Below are positions 8,710-21,777 of a stretch of 64,000 bases of DNA, piece after piece. The translations under genes and the position numbers were made by a program. Origin of the DNA: Siphonodentalium dalli (lineage: Eukaryota > Mollusca > Scaphopoda > Gadilida > Siphonodentaliidae); assembly GCA_032622095.1 (NCBI GenBank), contig CP136069.1, positions 37,858,194-37,922,193 on the forward strand. Reading direction: 5' to 3'. The notes under the pieces are model-generated. The model was not told the origin of the DNA, did no database searches, and was given only the letters and a program-made list of their open reading frames with translations. Numbering within the stretch: position 1 is the first letter of the stretch; the number at the start of each line of letters is the position of its first letter.

Positions 8710-9083
8710 CCCTTTACCCAACAGAAGGGCCCTGTGCCAATGCATTCTCTTATATATGCCTCGCATATATAAGAGAATGCATTGGCTTAACACATTAAAA
8801 ATTATAACATTGTTAAAGAATGGTAAAAAAAATGGTAAAAAGTGTTAAAAAAAGATTTTTTCTAGGCCAATGCATTCTCTTATATATGCGAGGCGACCTA
8901 TGGTCGACTCGCATATATAAGAGAATGCATTGGCACAGGGCATAAATGTAACTATCACAATGTGGTCAAGGAGCCGGTTCCAATGATATCCATATTTGTA
9001 TGGTTCTATTGAGACAGACCGAAGATATTTTAGGCTGTTGAAGCTTTATTTGGCCGGTTTTGGCCGGTTTGTTGGGTATAGTA
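8710..9083. mobile_element. piggyBac-like MITE family B, copy 2 (374 bp)
   Basis: Left TTAA at 8706-8709 and left terminus CCCTTTACCCAACA are intact; the right terminus is altered (GTTGGGTATAGTA before TTAA at 9084-9087). It is 18 bp shorter than the copy at 1101 because the loop of the first hairpin is lost, a change typical of replication across a stem. Confidence 0.75.
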
Positions 9084-9087
9084 TTAA

Positions 9088-9776
9088 TTCAAACATATCT
9101 AAAACTTTCCTACTGATAGTGAAGGTCATCAACTGCCCCTTTCTTGTAAATGGGAGTTGTGAAGCTGTGGGAACATATTGATGGAAAATCTCCAGAGGAT
9201 AAAATCCTATTGAATACATGACATAGGGGTTTACACAATTCCAAGGATGCGCATTGTCGTATAATCAGGTTCTGACTCCGTGCATTGTTACAGTGTAGAC
9301 TGTAACTTTTTGCTGGCCTTGAACATGACATTCTCGATTGCTAACATTGGTTTTTCCAGGCACAGGCATGACACGAACGCCGCTGCATAACAAACAACCA
9401 TCATCGAAATATATACTTGTATCTGGAATTAAGAACAGTAAATTGTAATAGTATACCTCATGTGACTTGCTCTCGTTCTGGTTGGCTTTAAAATGGACTC
9501 TTACTCACTTACAATTGTCTTTCTATTGATAGTAATATACTCAATTCTCACAATCGGATTGACTCCTGAATATATGACCAATATGAAACTCCCTTGTACG
9601 TGCAATATCGGCATATCATTAGACTTATTCATTAAAGCCTCTTGGTGGTTTGAGCTCCAACATGTACCAAATATTATTCGCTTTTGATTTTTATCCCAGT
9701 ATCGAAATAGGTCGATACATACTTCAATTACCTTTCTACGGGCATTATATGTCCCAGAAATACGCATCGGAGTCAT
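9088..9776 (-). pseudogene. Gene-like region, U2 (stop in exon 2)
   Basis: Same two-exon arrangement as U1. A TGA replaces Ser TCA at 9265-9267, interrupting exon 2. The intron borders are retained. Confidence 0.25.
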
Positions 9777-11085
9777 AAAAAGTACAAATTTGAACACGGT
9801 GTTTGGGTCCAAAAACAAACAACACCCATGTACACGGCATGGAACAGAAAAGAGAATTCAGTGTTGGTATGTTCATGATATGGTAGAAATAAAGAGCGAA
9901 TGTTACACTTCTGTGCGAGAAATTGAAAACACCTGGACAATAGCTGTGACCATGGGAAATATTGTTCAGAGCACATGTAGCTGATATATCCATAGGTGGT
10001 GTATTTAACAATCTATCTTATACCCTTTTCCAAATTCCGCAGACAAAATTTCGAAGCTCGAATGGGCCATGTCCGTTTAATTTTAGTGATCTTACAAGTA
10101 TCTCCTTAACCTAGATATTACATGTTTTGTTTTAAATCGTGAGGTCCGAACCCATGTATACGTGTACATCTTTGACTACTTTAACCACTTAAACCTGATA
10201 TATCCTTTTTCTTATCAGCTCCATACTCTTTACTCTTTACTATATTTTCATGAGAGCAAATCATCACGGGTAGAGGATCGTCAATAAGTTGCATAACTTG
10301 TACTCCAATCCCCTGTTGCCATATCACATGTATAATTATATCATACTAGAAGGTGACCCGACTTCGTCCGGGCTTTGACCTTGAATTGACCATTTTGAAG
10401 GTTAAGGTCAGGTGGGGTCAAACACCAACACCCCAAAAATGGTGGAAATCGGCCCAGCGGATACCGGGAAATCGGCCCAGCGGATAGCGAGATACCCTAT
10501 GCATCAAATTTCGTCCGTAAAAATCCGCCAGTTTAACCCGATTTGATTTCCACTCAAGTATATAAACGCGCCTCATATACACACGCTCATTAATTATCAA
10601 GTTTCAACGTAAAGATAAATTACCATCGGTGCCCGAGATATCGCCAAGACGTCTGAAACAGTCAAATGCATCGGCCGGTTAAGCGTTAACGTGATCTAAC
10701 GTTATGACCTCCAACGACGTCATAGGAGTTACGCATTGTTTTTATCCTGATGGAAGATAGTACCACTTCTTCTTGATAATTGAGACAGATAACTAAAACG
10801 GATACATACGCATTATATATCGTTGGAAAGAGGGAACACGAAAGATTCTCACAGTGTCATTATTATGACTGGCATTTTATTATTCGCGCTGTTTCGAATC
10901 GATTTGTAAGCACCGAACTCAAATGAAAGTCCCGTAACACAGCGTAAAAACAGATTTGACCTCGGCACGTGAAAAGTTGACCTCGGATCTGAAAATTAAT
11001 ATGCCTATGCCACTTCCCGATCGATAGTATCCTCACATACGAAGTTTCATCGAAATCGGGTCGGCCGTTTTCGAGTTCATCGCGA

Positions 11086-11109
11086 ACACACACACACACA
11101 CACACACAC
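11086..11109. repeat. (AC)12 microsatellite, U2
   Basis: 24 bp of AC directly after the conserved GAAATCGGG phrase. Confidence 0.95.
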
Positions 11110-11367
11110 GCAGTCTAACGCCGTGTGTCAATTGGGGTCTTTTGCGTCAAACCTACAACCGGGTTCTACCCTTTCCGCTGTTCCTACCACCTAGAAAATT
11201 CGGAAGTAGACACGGAAGGACAACTGAAGCGTTTTCAGGCAAAAATAAAACCAGTAAGTCAGTCATTTAACTTTGTGTTTTTATAATCATAACTGGGCTC
11301 AGGTGTGACACATGTGTATGACAAATGGGAAAGTCATATGTAAATAAATGGCATCGCGCTTATGTGC

Positions 11368-11899
11368 ACCGCAGTCCAATTGCGCTTCAGTTCAGCGCAA
11401 AGTCGCCGCACCGCAGTGCAATTGCGCTTGAGCGTGGTGCAATGTAGCCGAACCACAGTGCAATTGCGCTTGAGCGTGGTGCAATGTAGCCGAACCGCAG
11501 TACAATTGCGCTTGAGTGCAGCGCAATTTTGCCGCACCGCAGTGCAATTGCGCTTGAGTGCAGCGCAATTTCGCACCAACACAGCGCAATTTCGCTTCAG
11601 TGCAGCGCACCACAGTGCAATTGCGCTTGAGCGTGGTGCAATGTAGCCGAACAACAGTGCAATTGCGCTTGAGCGTGGTGCAATGTAGCCGAACCACAGT
11701 GCAATTGCGCTTGAGCGTGGTGCAATGTAGCCGAACCACAGTGCAATTGCGCTTGAGTGCAGCGCAATTTCGCCGCACCGCAGTGCATTTGCGATTGAGT
11801 GCAGCGCAATATCGCCGCACCACAGCGCAATTGCGCTTCAGTGCAGCGCAATGTCGTCGCACATGAGTGCAATTGCGCTTCAGTGCAATGCAGCGCAAT
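11368..11899. repeat. 42-bp minisatellite, U2
   Basis: About 532 bp, roughly twelve and a half 42-bp units in mixed sub-types. Carries short-class variants GCGATTGAG and CACATGAG where long units have GCGCTTGAG and CACCTCAG. Confidence 0.9.
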
Positions 11900-12099
11900 C
11901 GTGACCACTGTGCAATTTTGTCCATCAGCGCAATAGTCCAAGCGTGTGCATTTGACCGCCGAAACTACGCTGGTACTCGTTCGTTGGTTACAGTGATCTC
12001 GCTGGATCGCGTATGCACAGCGCAATTTTACATAATTTTAGCGCAATTTGACTTGAGCAAAGCGCGATTGCACTTGAGTGCAATTGTTCGTAATTAGTT

Positions 12100-13083
12100 C
12101 AGCAGTCAAATGAGTCTGCGTGCATGGTATGTAGGCATTGTGTGAATTATCATACATATAAATAATGATAACCGTTTTCGCAAAAGATATATGCGAAAAT
12201 AACACAACGCAAACGTGCCTACTTCACAATCAAATTAACCCAGTTAAATAGCCCAGGGTGTGCCCTTTTCCAACGATGCATAGCACGATAGCGTGCTTTA
12301 TGCCGGTCTTTAGTTATGGCGTTTTGTAATAACGAGCCTGCCTTTTAGCTGCATTTAATTTCCCTCCAGATAAATTGCTTAACGAATATGCCCCTGTTAG
12401 GCTGACGCAGATTCAATAGATTCCCGTCTCGCAAAGAATTGGCCGCGCAGAAATTTCAGCGGCATATCATTTCGCTCGAGATAACTGATTGAACCAATCT
12501 ACCCTAATAAGGCGACGAGCTTCCAGGTTTTGCATCGCGCGAACGCAATTAGCCGGCTGCTTGCTAATCTGATTCAACATAGGATCGCAGGGTTTTTATT
12601 GAAATGTTTTGTCACGGTTGGCGTCAGCGAGGTAATTCGATTATATGTCCATCTTAACATGGGTCGACATCGCGGGAGCAGTCAAGATCCGACCTCAACC
12701 AAATTTGTTGTCAAGTTGATGTGGGGGGTTTACATGACCTTGACCTTGACCCTAAAATAACCTTGACCTTTGTTGAAAGACATCTCACTTAAGGGGCTAT
12801 TTTGCTAGATATGTGTTGCGATGTACGCGCTTATGTCAATATCCAGAGGCCTCGTATAGCTGTCATTGATAATTTTTACCGTGATTACCCCCCCCCCACA
12901 ATTCGGCACAGACTTTGTAAAAAAATCCAAATTTTCTGCTTACAGGCAGAATATAGTTACTTGCATTCAATGCCATTGATAATATATATGAATCACGAAT
13001 ACTCAATAATAACTTCCAGAGTAATACGATAAGAATAACCATAAACAAAATTATTTGGAACGCTTTCTAGTAATCGGCGTTAA
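12100..13083. other. Spacer and S-class double junction, U2
   Basis: No gene. The junction replacing the 1,565-bp segment reads CATTGATAATTTTTACC at 12864-12880. The junction replacing the 504-bp element reads CAGAATATAGTTACTTG at 12947-12963. Only about 80 bp lies between the two. Confidence 0.8.
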
Positions 13084-13804
13084 CCATTTCATGACGGGAA
13101 CTGCGCTGGTGCAGTATCAAAGATGCTGTGCCAGTGCATTCTCTTATATACGCGACTCTCACATAGGGAGCGGCATCGCATATATAAGAGAATTCACTGG
13201 CTGTCAATGTAAATAATATTAGGCCAATGCATTATCTTATACATGTACATGTATAATACGAGGCTCGGGAGACTCGCATATATGTGACCCGCCATATCAA
13301 ATCCAGTCGTAAGTCGGGATTTTTGTTACCCTGTGCCAATGCATTCTCTTATATATGCGAGTCGATCATAGGTCGCCTCGCATATATAAGAGAATGCATT
13401 GGCCTAACAATTTTTTATAATTTTTTTTAAATAAAAGTTTCTTACAATTTTTAGGATATAAAATAAAAAACATCCATTACCCTGCAGGGAGCCCTACACA
13501 TATATAGAAGCATATAGAAGAGTGTAGTCTACTCATGTTTGTCTGGGGCTCTGTATGGGTGAAATTATAAAATTGTTAAAGAATACAAGAACAAATTATT
13601 AATATTGTAAAAAATTGTTAGGCCAATGCATTCTCTTCTATATGCGAGGCGACCTATGGTCGACTCGCATATATAAGAGAATGCATTGGCACAGGGTAAA
13701 ATAATCCCGACTTTCGACTGGATTTGATATGTGGGTCACATATAAGAGAATGCATTTGCACAGGGTTTTCACAAAATTTAAATGAAGCTCCAGTCATGGA
13801 AGGG
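13084..13804. mobile_element. piggyBac-like foldback MITE, family A, U2 (721 bp)
   Basis: Fuller version than in U1. TTAA at 13080-13083 and 13805-13808. A nested element from CCCTGTGCC (13329) to GGCACAGGG (13696) has a 70-bp hairpin at each end and an AT-rich core. Inverted GTGACCC...GTCGGGAT arms lie outside it. Confidence 0.75.
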
Positions 13805-13920
13805 TTAAATGTGTTTTAAAACAATGGACAACGAGCATAAATGGATTTTACCCATGCATGGCGATCTGTTTTATTTTTTGGCTGCCCATCCAAAATTCTG
13901 AAGTTGTCGTATCTCTTCTC

Positions 13921-14366
13921 GGTCGCCTCGCATATATAAGAGAATGCATTGGCCTAACAATTTTTTTACAATTTTAATAATTTGTTCTTGTATTCTTTAA
14001 CAATTTTATAATTTCACCCACACAGAGCCCCAGACAAACATGAGCAGACGACACTCTTCTATATGCTGCTATATATGTGTGGGGCTCCCTGCAGGGTAAT
14101 GGATGTTTTTTATTTTATGTATTTTAAAAAATGATAAAAAATTGTTAGGCCAATGCATTCTCTTATATATGCGAGGCGACCTATGGTCGACTCGCATATA
14201 TAAGAGAATGCATTGGCACAGGGCATAACTATAACCATCACAATGTGGTCAATGAGCCGGTTCCAATGATATCCATATTTGTATGGTGCTATTGAGACAG
14301 ACCGAAGATATTTTAGGCTGTTGAAGCTTTATTTGGCCGGTTTTGGCCGGTTTGTTGGATAAAGGG
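13921..14366. repeat. Composite foldback C plus family B right half, U2
   Basis: The inverted partial element runs into the right half of family B at a shared hairpin (14149-14216), ending GGATAAAGGG then TTAA (14367-14370). Block X and the family B left half are missing, as expected after exchange between two hairpins. Confidence 0.75.
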
Positions 14367-14370
14367 TTAA

Positions 14371-15059
14371 TTAAAACATATCTAAAACTTTCCTACTGAT
14401 AGTGAAGGTCATCAACTGCCCCGTTCTTGTAAATGAGAGTTGTGAAGCTGTGGGAACATATTGATGGAAAATCTCCAGAGGATAAAATCCCATTGAATAC
14501 ATGACATAGGGGTTTACACAATTCCAAGGATGAGCATTGTCGTATAATCAGGTTCTGACTCCGTGCATTGTTACAGTGTAGACTGTAACTTTTTGCTGGC
14601 CTTGAACATGACATTCTCGATTGCTAACATTGGTTTTTCCAGGCACAGGCATGACACGAACGCCGCTGCATAACAAACAACCATCATCGAAATATATACT
14701 TGTATCTGGAATTAAGAACAGTAAATTGTAATAGTATACCTCATGTGACTTGCTCTCGTTCTGGTTGGCTTTAAAATGGACTCTTACTCACTTACAATTG
14801 TCTTTCTATTGATAGTAATATACTCAATTCTCACAATCGGATTGACTCCTGAAGATATGGCCAATATGAAACTCCCTTGTACGTGCAATATCGGCATATC
14901 ATTAGACTTATTCATTAAAGCCTCTTGGTGGTTTGAGCTCCAACATGTACCAAATATTATTCGCTTTTGATTTTTATCCCAGTATCGAAATAGGTCGATA
15001 CATACTTCAATTACCTTTCTACGGGCATTATATGTCCCAGAAATACGCATCGGAGTCAT
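14371..15059 (-). pseudogene. Gene-like region, U3 (stop in exon 2)
   Basis: TGA in exon 2 at 14548-14550. Otherwise as in U2. Confidence 0.25.
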
Positions 15060-16368
15060 AAAAAGTACAAATTTGAACACGGTGTTTGGGTCCAAAAACA
15101 AACAACACCCATGTACACGGCATGGAACAGAAAAGAGAATTCAGTGTTGGTATGTTCATGATATGGTAGAAATAAAGAGCGAATGTTACACTTCTGTGCG
15201 AGAAATTGAAAACACCTGGACAATAGCTGTGACCATGGGAAATATTGTTCAGAGCACATGTAGCTGATATATCCATAGGTGGTGTATTTAACAATCTATC
15301 TTATACCCTTTTCCAAATTCCGCAGACAAAATTTCGAAGCTCGAATGGGCCATGTCCGTTTAATTTTAGTGATCTTACAAGTATCTCCTTAACCTAGATA
15401 TTACATGTTTTGTTTTAAATCGTGAGGTCCGAACCCATGTATACGTGTACATCTTTGACTACTTTAACCACTTAAACCTGATATATCCTTTTTCTTATCA
15501 GCTCCATACTCTTTACTCTTTACTATATTTTCATGAGAGCAAATCATCACGGGTAGAGGATCGTCAATAAGTTGCATAACTTGTACTCCAATCCCCTGTT
15601 GCCATATCACATGTATAATTATATCATACTAGAAGGTGACCCGACTTCGTCCGGGCTTTGACCTTGAATTGACCATTTTGAAGGTTAAGGTCAGGTGGGG
15701 TCAAACACCAACACCCCAAAAATGGTGGAAATCGGCCCAGCGGATACCGGGAAATCGGCCCAGCGGATAGCGAGATACCCTATGCATCAAATTTCGTCCG
15801 TAAAAATCCGCCAGTTTAACCCGATTTGATTTCCACTCAAGTATATAAACGCGCCTCATATACACACGCTCATTAATTATCAAGTTTCAACGTAAAGATA
15901 AATTACCATCGGTGCCCGAGATATCGCCAAGACGTCTGAAACAGTCAAATGCATCGGCCGGTTAAGCGTTAACGTGATCTAACGTTATGACCTCCAACGA
16001 CGTCATAGGAGTTACGCATTGTTTTTATCCTGATGGAAGATAGTACCACTTCTTCTTGATAATTGAGACAGATAACTAAAACGGATACATACGCATTATA
16101 TATCGTTGGAAAGAGGGAACACGAAAGATTCTCACAGTGTCATTATTATGACTGGCATTTTATTATTCGCGCTGTTTCGAATCGATTTGTAAGCACCGAA
16201 CTCAAATGAAAGTCCCGTAACACAGCGTAAAAACAGATTTGACCTCGGCACGTGAAAAGTTGACCTCGGATCTGAAAATTAATATGCCTATGCCACTTCC
16301 CGATCGATAGTATCCTCACATACGAAGTTTCATCGAAATCGGGTCGGCCGTTTTCGAGTTCATCGCGA

Positions 16369-16392
16369 ACACACACACACACACACACACAC
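16369..16392. repeat. (AC)12 microsatellite, U3
   Basis: 24 bp of AC. Confidence 0.95.
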
Positions 16393-16650
16393 GCAGTCTA
16401 ACGCCGTGTGTCAATTGGGGTCTTTTGCGTCAAACCTACAACCGGGTTCTACCCTTTCCGCTGTTCCTACCACCTAGAAAATTCGGAAGTAGACACGGAA
16501 GGACAAATGAAGCGTTTTCAGGCAAAAATAAAACCAGTAAGTCAGTCATTTAACTTTGTGTTTTTATAATCATAACTGGGCTCAGGTGTGACACATGTGT
16601 ATGACAAATGGGAAAGTCATATGTAAATAAATGGCATCGCGCTTATGTGC

Positions 16651-17182
16651 ACCGCAGTCCAATTGCGCTTCAGTTCAGCGCAAAGTCGCCGCACCGCAGT
16701 GCAATTGCGCTTGAGCGTGGTGCAATGTAGCCGAACCACAGTGCAATTGCGCTTGAGCGTGGTGCAATGTAGCCGAACCGCAGTACAATTGCGCTTGAGT
16801 GCAGCGCAATTTTGCCGCACCGCAGTGCAATTGCGCTTGAGTGCAGCGCAATTTCGCACCAACACAGCGCAATTTCGCTTCAGTGCAGCGCACCACAGTG
16901 CAATTGCGCTTGAGCGTGGTGCAATGTAGCCGAACAACAGTGCAATTGCGCTTGAGCGTGGTGCAATGTAGCCGAACCACAGTGCAATTGCGCTTGAGCG
17001 TGGTGCAATGTAGCCGAACCACAGTGCAATTGCGCTTGAGTGCAGCGCAATTTCGCCGCACCGCAGTGCATTTGCGCTTGAGTGCAGCGCAATATCGCCG
17101 CACCACAGCGCAATTGCGCTTCAGTGCAGCGCAATGTCGTCGCACCTCAGTGCAATTGCGCTTCAGTGCAATGCAGCGCAAT
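16651..17182. repeat. 42-bp minisatellite, U3
   Basis: About 532 bp. Long-class variants (GCGCTTGAG, CACCTCAG) at its right end, unlike the neighbouring S units. Confidence 0.9.
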
Positions 17183-18155
17183 CGTGACCACTGTGCAATT
17201 TTGTCCCTCAGCGCAATAGTCCAATCGTGTGCATTTGACCGCCGAAACTACGCTGGTACTCGTTCGTTGGTTACAGTGATCTCGCTGGATCGCGTATGCA
17301 CAGCGCAATTTTGCATAATTTTAGCGCAATTTGACTTGAGCAAAGCGCGATTGCACTTGAGTGCAATTGTTCGTAATTAGTCCAGCAGTCAAATGAGTCT
17401 GCGTGCATGGTATGTAGGCATTGTGTGAATTATCATACATATAAATAATGATAACCGTTTTCGCAAAAGATATATGCGAAAATAACACAACGCAAACGTG
17501 CCTACTTCACAATCAAATTAACCCAGTTAAATAGCCCAGGGTGTGCCCTTTTCCAACGATGCATAGCACGATAGCGTGCTTTATGCCGGTCTTTAGTTAT
17601 GGCGTTTTGTAATAACGAGCCTGCCTTTTAGCTGCATTTAATTTCCCTCCAGATAAATTGCTTAACGAATATGCCCCTGTTAGGCTGACGCAGATTCAAT
17701 AGATTCCCGTCTCGCAAAGAATTGGCCGCGCAGAAATTTCAGCGGCATATCATTTCGCTCGAGATAACTGATTGAACCAATCTACCCTAATAAGGCGACG
17801 AGCTTCCAGGTTTTGCATCGCGCGAACGCAATTAGCCGGCTGCTTGCTAATCTGATTCAACATAGGATCGCAGGGTTTTTATTGAAATGTTTTGTCACGG
17901 TTGGCGTCAGCGAGGTAATTCGATTATATGTCCATCTTAACATGGGTCGACATCGCGGGAGCAGTCAAGATCCGACCTCAACCAAATTTGTTGTCAAGTT
18001 GATGTGGGGGGTTTACATGACCTTGACCTTGACCCTAAAATAACCTTGACCTTTGTTGAAAGACATCTCACTTAAGGGGCTATTTTGCTAGATATGTGTT
18101 GCGATGTACGCGCTTATGTCAATATCCAGAGGCCTCGTATAGCTGTCATTGATAA

Positions 18156-19720
18156 ATATACCGGTATCAAGGAGGCTCCTACAATACTTTAGTCTGTATC
18201 TGACGAACAGACACATGGGACTACGATATAAACTTAAACTAGACCTCCATAGAGAATAACATAGGAGTTGAGTGAAATTGTGGGTAAAATCGCGATTTGG
18301 AGATGCGCATGTTAACGGAGCTGTTTATTGAATACAATGTGTTCTGTCCGTGTCATACATACCCGACCCGGTGAACTATACAACGTACGCCGAAACCTGC
18401 CATATTCTACATATGAAAGTTTTGTTTCTATTGGCACAATTAGGATCTCGGATACACAATAGTTGATAGGATCACACACCAAAAATGTTAAAAACCAGAC
18501 GAGTTATCCAAACGGGCTCAACTGGACTTTTCGTTTTCTATCTATAATTTGAGCTCTCGCGAACCCGTTTGTACGCTGTTTACAATCGGGCTCGCGGGAC
18601 AAACGGGCTCGAGCCCGATTAGAAGGTTTAAAGTCTGGAATGTAAGCCCCATTGTAGGCGATTGTTAACTCACACGCACACACACACCACACACACACAG
18701 ACAGATCTTCCAAAATATATAATAGATATTGTACCTTAAGCTATATATTCATGGCACAATAAACTACTATCTATACTTGTATGCCAAAAATAAGTTCCTC
18801 GAGAACCACTATTTTGGCATAGTCAACTCCAAGACATGCGCTATTTATTAACTAGTCACACACTAACGGGCGGGGAGTCCACGTGTATAGATTACTAAGC
18901 TTTTGTGATATCATGTATACTGTATATTTCAATACCTTGAAACAATTAATTATTATCCAGTGAAAATGTTATGCCCTTCAAGTTGATGCGATTATTTTAA
19001 GCACGTATATATGCGTAACTGCTTGTACACATTGTACCAATCATGCATGACATAACTTATTCTCGGGAGAGAGACGTTCTTTGTGATACGAATGGACGTC
19101 GGACCGTAGTCGGTATATATTCAACATGAGAGATTTGAATATGATTGTTGTATTAAAGTCCGATTTGACATCATAAACTACCATCGGTGCGTTTTCTGTA
19201 CCAGAAAATAATCATGAATCCGTTAATAAGAGGTTTCTAGTGGCCACAGATGGAAGCTTAAACAGGTTTTGGATATTTGTCAGCCTAGCAAAAAAATCAA
19301 ATGACAGTCTGTGATAAAGAGCGTCCACGATTTCCTTTCACATAAACAGTAGAGGGTTAAAAGCGTTCTAAATAACATGATCGTATGTGCTCGTTTTCAG
19401 CGTGAACCGGCTGGTTGATTTTGTGGATTTTCCGATTCCTGTGCAATACAAATAATGGTGACTGCAAGTCTTTCTCTTTTGCCAGCTAATCTACAAATTA
19501 CGTCAGGAAATATTTTTTACAAATCTGGTGTCAATCTATATGGATTCTCATTTTGTTTACCGAAATAAAGATGGTGGTATCTCTCCCCTGAATCCGTTGT
19601 AGCAACAAAAATCTAAATGTTCCTAATAAACCCATGGAACTGGAACTGGAACTGGAGCGCGTGACCAAAATTCGGAGAACCAACAACTTGTTTAACCGGA
19701 AACGATGGGCGCCCTTGTAA
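18156..19720. repeat. 1,565-bp long-class segment, U3
   Basis: Same borders and length as in U1. Confidence 0.85.
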
Positions 19721-19804
19721 TTTTTACCGTGATTACCCCCCCCCCCCCACAATTCGGCACAGACTTTGTAAAAAATTCCAAATTTTCTGCTTACAGGCAG
19801 AATA

Positions 19805-20308
19805 CACTCTTAGAACAAATGTGTATAAATACTACACAAAATGTGTTACATTTGATCTTAAACAAAATTGTATAGAAATGACACATGACATATGATTATT
19901 AAATATGTCGGTGGAATATCATCAACGTTGAATATTATTGAATATGTGAGTGTATCATAGTTATTAGATGAAATGTGTTCTATTGGAGAAACACAGAACA
20001 AACAATTGGCAGCAGCTTTAAATTTTGTTATACACTATGTTTGTGCAAAAACTGAACAACACATAATTGTGTAGCACAAAGTTTTAAAGCAGCTGCCAAT
20101 CTTTTATTATGGCAGCTTTTACGAGGTTTATGTCTCAAATAGAAAATATCTCATATATTAAATATAATATACTCACATATTCACTCATATTCAATGTTGA
20201 GAAAATTCCACCGACACATTTATGTCATGTGTCATTCCTACACAATTTTGTTTAAGATCAAATGTAACACATATTGTGTAGTATTTATACACATTTGTTC
20301 TAAGAGTG
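19805..20308. mobile_element. 504-bp TIR element, U3
   Basis: Complete, with TA at 19803-19804 and 20309-20310. Confidence 0.85.
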
Positions 20309-20439
20309 TAAGTTACTTGCATTCAATGCCATTGATAATATATATGAATCACGAATACTCAATAATAACTTCCAGAGTAATACGATAAGAATAACCATAA
20401 ACAAAATTATTGGGAACGCTTTCTAGTAATCGGCGTTAA

Positions 20440-20998
20440 CCATTTCATGACGGGAACTGCGCTGGTGCAGTATCAAAGATGCTGTGCCAGTGCATTCTCT
20501 TATATACGCGACTCTCACATAGGGAGCGGCATCGCATATATAAGAGAATTCACTGGCTGTCAATGTAAATAATATTAGGCCAATGCATTATCTTATACAT
20601 GTACATGTACATGCGAGGCTCGGGAGACTCGCATATATGTGACCCGCCATATCAAATCCAGTCGTAAGTCGGGATTTTTATTACCCTGTGCCAATGCATT
20701 CTCTTATATATGCGAGTCGTCTACTCATGTTTGTCTGGGGCTCTGTATGGGTGAAATTATAAAATTGTTAAAGAATACAAGAACAAATTATAAATATTGT
20801 AAAAAATTGTTAGGCCAATGCATTCTCTTCTATATGCGAGGCGACCTATGGTCGATTCGCATATATAAGAGAATGCATTGGCACAGGGTAAAAAAAATCC
20901 CGACTTACGACTGGATTTGATATGGCGGGTCACATATAAGAGAATGCATTTGCACAGGGTTTTCACAAAATTTAAATGAAGCTCCAGTCATGGAAGGG
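20440..20998. mobile_element. piggyBac-like foldback MITE, family A, U3 (559 bp)
   Basis: TTAA at 20436-20439 and 20999-21002. Carries the same 163-bp internal deletion as U1, so the two L' units share one ancestor here. Confidence 0.75.
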
Positions 20999-21114
20999 TT
21001 AAATGTGTTTTAACACAATGGACAACGAGCATAAATGGCTTTTACCCATGCATGGCGATATGTTTTATTTTTTGGCTGCCCATCCAAAATTCTGAAGTTG
21101 TCGTATCTCTTCTC

Positions 21115-21459
21115 GGTCGCCTCGCATATATAAGAGAATGCATTGGCCTAACTATTTTTTTACAATTTTAATAATTTGTTCTTGTATTCTTTAACAATTT
21201 TATAATTTCACCCATACAGAGCCCCAGACAAACATGAGCAGACGACACTCTTCTATATGCTTCTATATATGTGTGGGGCACCCTGCAGGGTAATGGATGT
21301 TTTTTATTTTATGTCCTAAAAATTGTAAGAAACATTTATTTTAAAAAAATGATAAAAAATTGTTAGGCCAATGCATTCTCTTATATATGCGAGGCGACCT
21401 ATTGTCGACTCGCATATATAAGAGAATGCATTGGTACAGGGCCCTTCTGTTGGGTAAAG
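21115..21459. repeat. Inverted partial foldback (C), U3
   Basis: Matches 8047-8391, ending in the inward-facing TGTTGGGTAAAG terminus next to block X. Confidence 0.7.
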
Positions 21460-21773
21460 GCATTAAAGGGCCTACATGGTGCTATATCATAAGAGTTGCA
21501 TGAAAGAGGAAATTATATACATGATCGCATGAAGTGTTATTAGGCTGAAATACTGAGTTACTTATTGGACTTAAAGATTAAAGGCCTATCTAGCCAGTGA
21601 CTTAATTCCAAATGCTACAATATAAAATGCTACAATATGTGTTACAAGTTATATATCTTGTGGAAAAAAATATGATGAAATATGAGTAGAAGCTCAACAG
21701 TGAGGTAACAGTGAAAGTTGTCCAAGATACATATAACACAATCGAACTATAGGTAAATAAATGTAATATAGTA
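21460..21773. repeat. Block X, copy 3
   Basis: 314 bp, matches 8392-8705. Confidence 0.85.
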
Positions 21774-21777
21774 TTAA

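Larger units (their letters stand above)
1501..9091. repeat. Macrosatellite unit U1 (class L', 7,591 bp)
   Basis: First unit of the array. It contains the 1,565-bp long-class segment, the 504-bp TIR element and block X. It is the most divergent copy: its minisatellite is about 200 bp shorter, its CA tract has 14 repeats, and it alone keeps the gene-like frames open. An edge copy that escapes homogenisation would look like this. Confidence 0.9.
9092..14374. repeat. Macrosatellite unit U2 (class S, 5,283 bp)
   Basis: Lacks the 1,565-bp segment, the 504-bp element and block X. Its minisatellite carries the short-class variants (for example GCGATTGAG near 11790). Confidence 0.9.

Noticed and set aside
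13329-13696. CRISPR-like array in the hairpin zone
   Set aside because: Repeats are palindromic, irregularly spaced and in both orientations, with terminal signatures of transposons. The window is eukaryotic and has no cas genes.
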